From an uncultured Elusimicrobia bacterium (GTDB lineage Bacteria; Elusimicrobiota; Endomicrobiia; Endomicrobiales; Endomicrobiaceae): a stretch of DNA of 12,935 nucleotides. The stretch is from assembly GCA_937916125.1 (NCBI GenBank), contig CALGGE010000014.1, positions 1 through 12,935 of the forward strand, in the 5' to 3' direction. The translations under genes and the position numbers were made by a program. Each line of letters opens with the position of its first letter. Positions within the stretch are counted from its first letter, which is position 1. The notes under the pieces are model-generated. The model was given only the letters and a program-made list of their open reading frames with translations. It ran no database searches and was not told where the DNA came from. This document shows, piece after piece, positions 12,367 through 12,935 of this stretch.

Positions 12367-12750
12367 ATGCCAAGACAGGAACGACAGCAGAGTGCAACCG
12401 GCATCTATCATGTTATGCTTCGCGGCATCAACAAGCAGGACATATTTGAGGATGAAGAGGACTACCTCCAATTCCTCAAGATTCTTCGTGGGATGGTGGA
12501 AAGATACGATGAAAATGGCATCTTGGATGTGGACTATGGAACTGGTGGAAAGTTGACTGACGATGATATTAAAGAAAAAATAGCGATGCTTTCAGGTCTT
12601 CATATACCAACAGAGGTACAGAAACTGGAGAAAAGTGAACGCAATATAATCTTGAAACAATTATGTGAATATGGAGCAAATGTTAGGCAAATCTCAAGAA
12701 TTACAGGCGTCAGTTATGGAGTTATTTTCAGAGCAAAAAGTGGATCATGA
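12367..12750 (+). CDS. Internally deleted REP-associated tyrosine (Y1, IS200-like) transposase
   Basis: The N-terminal ~40 residues, MPRQERQQSATGIYHVMLRG and the following INKQDIFEDEEDYLQFL, are typical of RAYT/Y1 transposases, which cut and join single-stranded DNA with an HUH motif and a catalytic Tyr. The family then continues with a segment holding the histidine pair (MxNHxH) and, later, the tyrosine region followed by YIHxNP. All of that is missing. The frame goes directly to a C-terminal family segment: KLTDDDIKEKIAMLSG, then VRQISRITGVSYGVI, a helix-turn-helix-like tail. At 127 aa it is well below the usual 200-300. The deletion is in frame, so a small protein could still be made, perhaps DNA-binding only. 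The last residues and stop lie within the right inverted repeat. Confidence 0.8.
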   Translation: MPRQERQQSATGIYHVMLRGINKQDIFEDEEDYLQFLKILRGMVERYDENGILDVDYGTGGKLTDDDIKEKIAMLSGLHIPTEVQKLEKSERNIILKQLCEYGANVRQISRITGVSYGVIFRAKSGS

Positions 12751-12802
12751 GAACCGTCCCCAATTTCCCACGAAAAAGCTTGGAGGAAACGGAATTATTC
12801 CG

Positions 12803-12811
12803 TATCTTTGC
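12803..12811 (+). promoter_or_regulatory. Bacteroidota-type -7 element before the right-edge ORF
   Basis: TATCTTTGC with TTG at 12780-12782 about 20 nt upstream. It is the third such signal within 1.1 kb, supporting a Bacteroidota origin for this end. The ATG at 12845 follows 33 nt later. Confidence 0.55.
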
Positions 12812-12844
12812 ATTTCCCATATTTACCGCAGCCGCTCCAGCGAC

Positions 12845-12935
12845 ATGTATCCTGCGGAAGTAACCCGCCTGAAAATCAAGCACAGTCCGGGGCTCAAGGG
12901 TAAGCATGAGTTACCGATAGGCATCAATGCGCCCT
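12845..12935 (+). CDS. Possible partial CDS at right edge
   Basis: An open frame from the ATG at 12845 runs to the window end (30 codons, MYPAEVTRLKIKHSPGLKGK onward), following a Bacteroidota-type promoter. GC content here is clearly higher than in the rest of the window. I do not recognise the product. The same frame is also open upstream into the right inverted repeat, so the start is uncertain. Confidence 0.35.
   Translation, partial: MYPAEVTRLKIKHSPGLKGKHELPIGINAP

Larger units (their letters stand above)
12259..12770 (+). mobile_element. Compact RAYT/Y1 transposase-derived element with long inverted repeats
   Basis: The left arm (12259-12296) and right arm (12734-12770) are complementary over about 37 nt. 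The sole difference is AA on the left against one nucleotide on the right. Between them lie a Bacteroidota-type promoter and a shortened transposase gene; the whole unit is about 512 bp. Both arms are partly coding: the left for the end of the membrane protein, the right for the end of the transposase. No target-site duplication is seen, as expected for single-strand HUH transposition. The lack of catalytic residues suggests a non-autonomous, MITE-like unit mobilised by a full-length relative elsewhere. Confidence 0.75.

Noticed and set aside
1..12935. tRNA or rRNA genes
   Set aside because: I saw no cloverleaf with a GTTCRA-type T-loop and CCA end, and no rRNA-like stretch on either strand by eye. 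A dedicated RNA search would be more sensitive.

Overview
The window is about 11.7 kb of a low-GC bacterial chromosome carrying housekeeping genes, followed by about 1.2 kb that reads like different DNA. All recognisable genes lie on the + strand. The main part has Shine-Dalgarno sites before several genes (clpP, serA, holA), -10 boxes of the TATAAT type, and codon use rich in AAA, GAA and ATA. I cannot assign a phylum. An anaerobic gut- or sediment-type lineage such as Elusimicrobiota fits the gene style, but this is inference. From about 11.74 kb onward the promoter signals become TATCTTTG(C/T), the -7 element of Bacteroidota, and codon use and GC change. This is either horizontally acquired Bacteroidota DNA or a chimeric metagenome contig.

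Layout. Positions 1-71 are a compound repeat cluster. Next come the protein quality-control genes clpP (105-713) and clpX (716-1984), a second repeat cluster, and lon (2155-4545). serA follows (4570-6147) and ends at a strong intrinsic terminator. After it are two paralogous multi-membrane GT-C/TMTC-like putative glycosyltransferases with C-terminal TPRs (6206-7900 and 7992-9638). Then come pgpA (phosphatidylglycerophosphatase A, 9680-10162) and holA (DNA polymerase III delta, 10266-11282). A four-helix-bundle S23/IVP-type gene (11362-11736) sits beside an inverted copy of the repeat. The Bacteroidota-like end holds a small membrane protein, a compact element with about 37-bp inverted repeats around an internally deleted RAYT/Y1 transposase gene, and a partial ORF at the right edge.

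The most interesting signal is the compound repeat. It is built from 7-nt TACATT(A/G) arrays, 8-nt TTCAACTC arrays, CCGTTG/TCGTTG spacers and a 28-nt hairpin module whose translation is CHSERSEESR. It occurs between genes and also inside both glycosyltransferase genes, at the same position and always in the gene's sense direction, and the frame stays open. The 7-nt and 8-nt arrays have no stop codon in any forward frame, but do on the reverse strand. The one reverse-oriented array is in non-coding DNA. A 93-bp stretch just before the insertion is almost identical between the two otherwise diverged paralogs, which suggests gene conversion. Array slippage would shift the frame of the 3' half of these genes, so phase variation is a testable idea.

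Two other points stand out. ClpP has Asn in place of the catalytic-triad Asp. The transposase-derived element at the end is a small non-autonomous unit whose left repeat now encodes the last residues of the neighbouring membrane protein.
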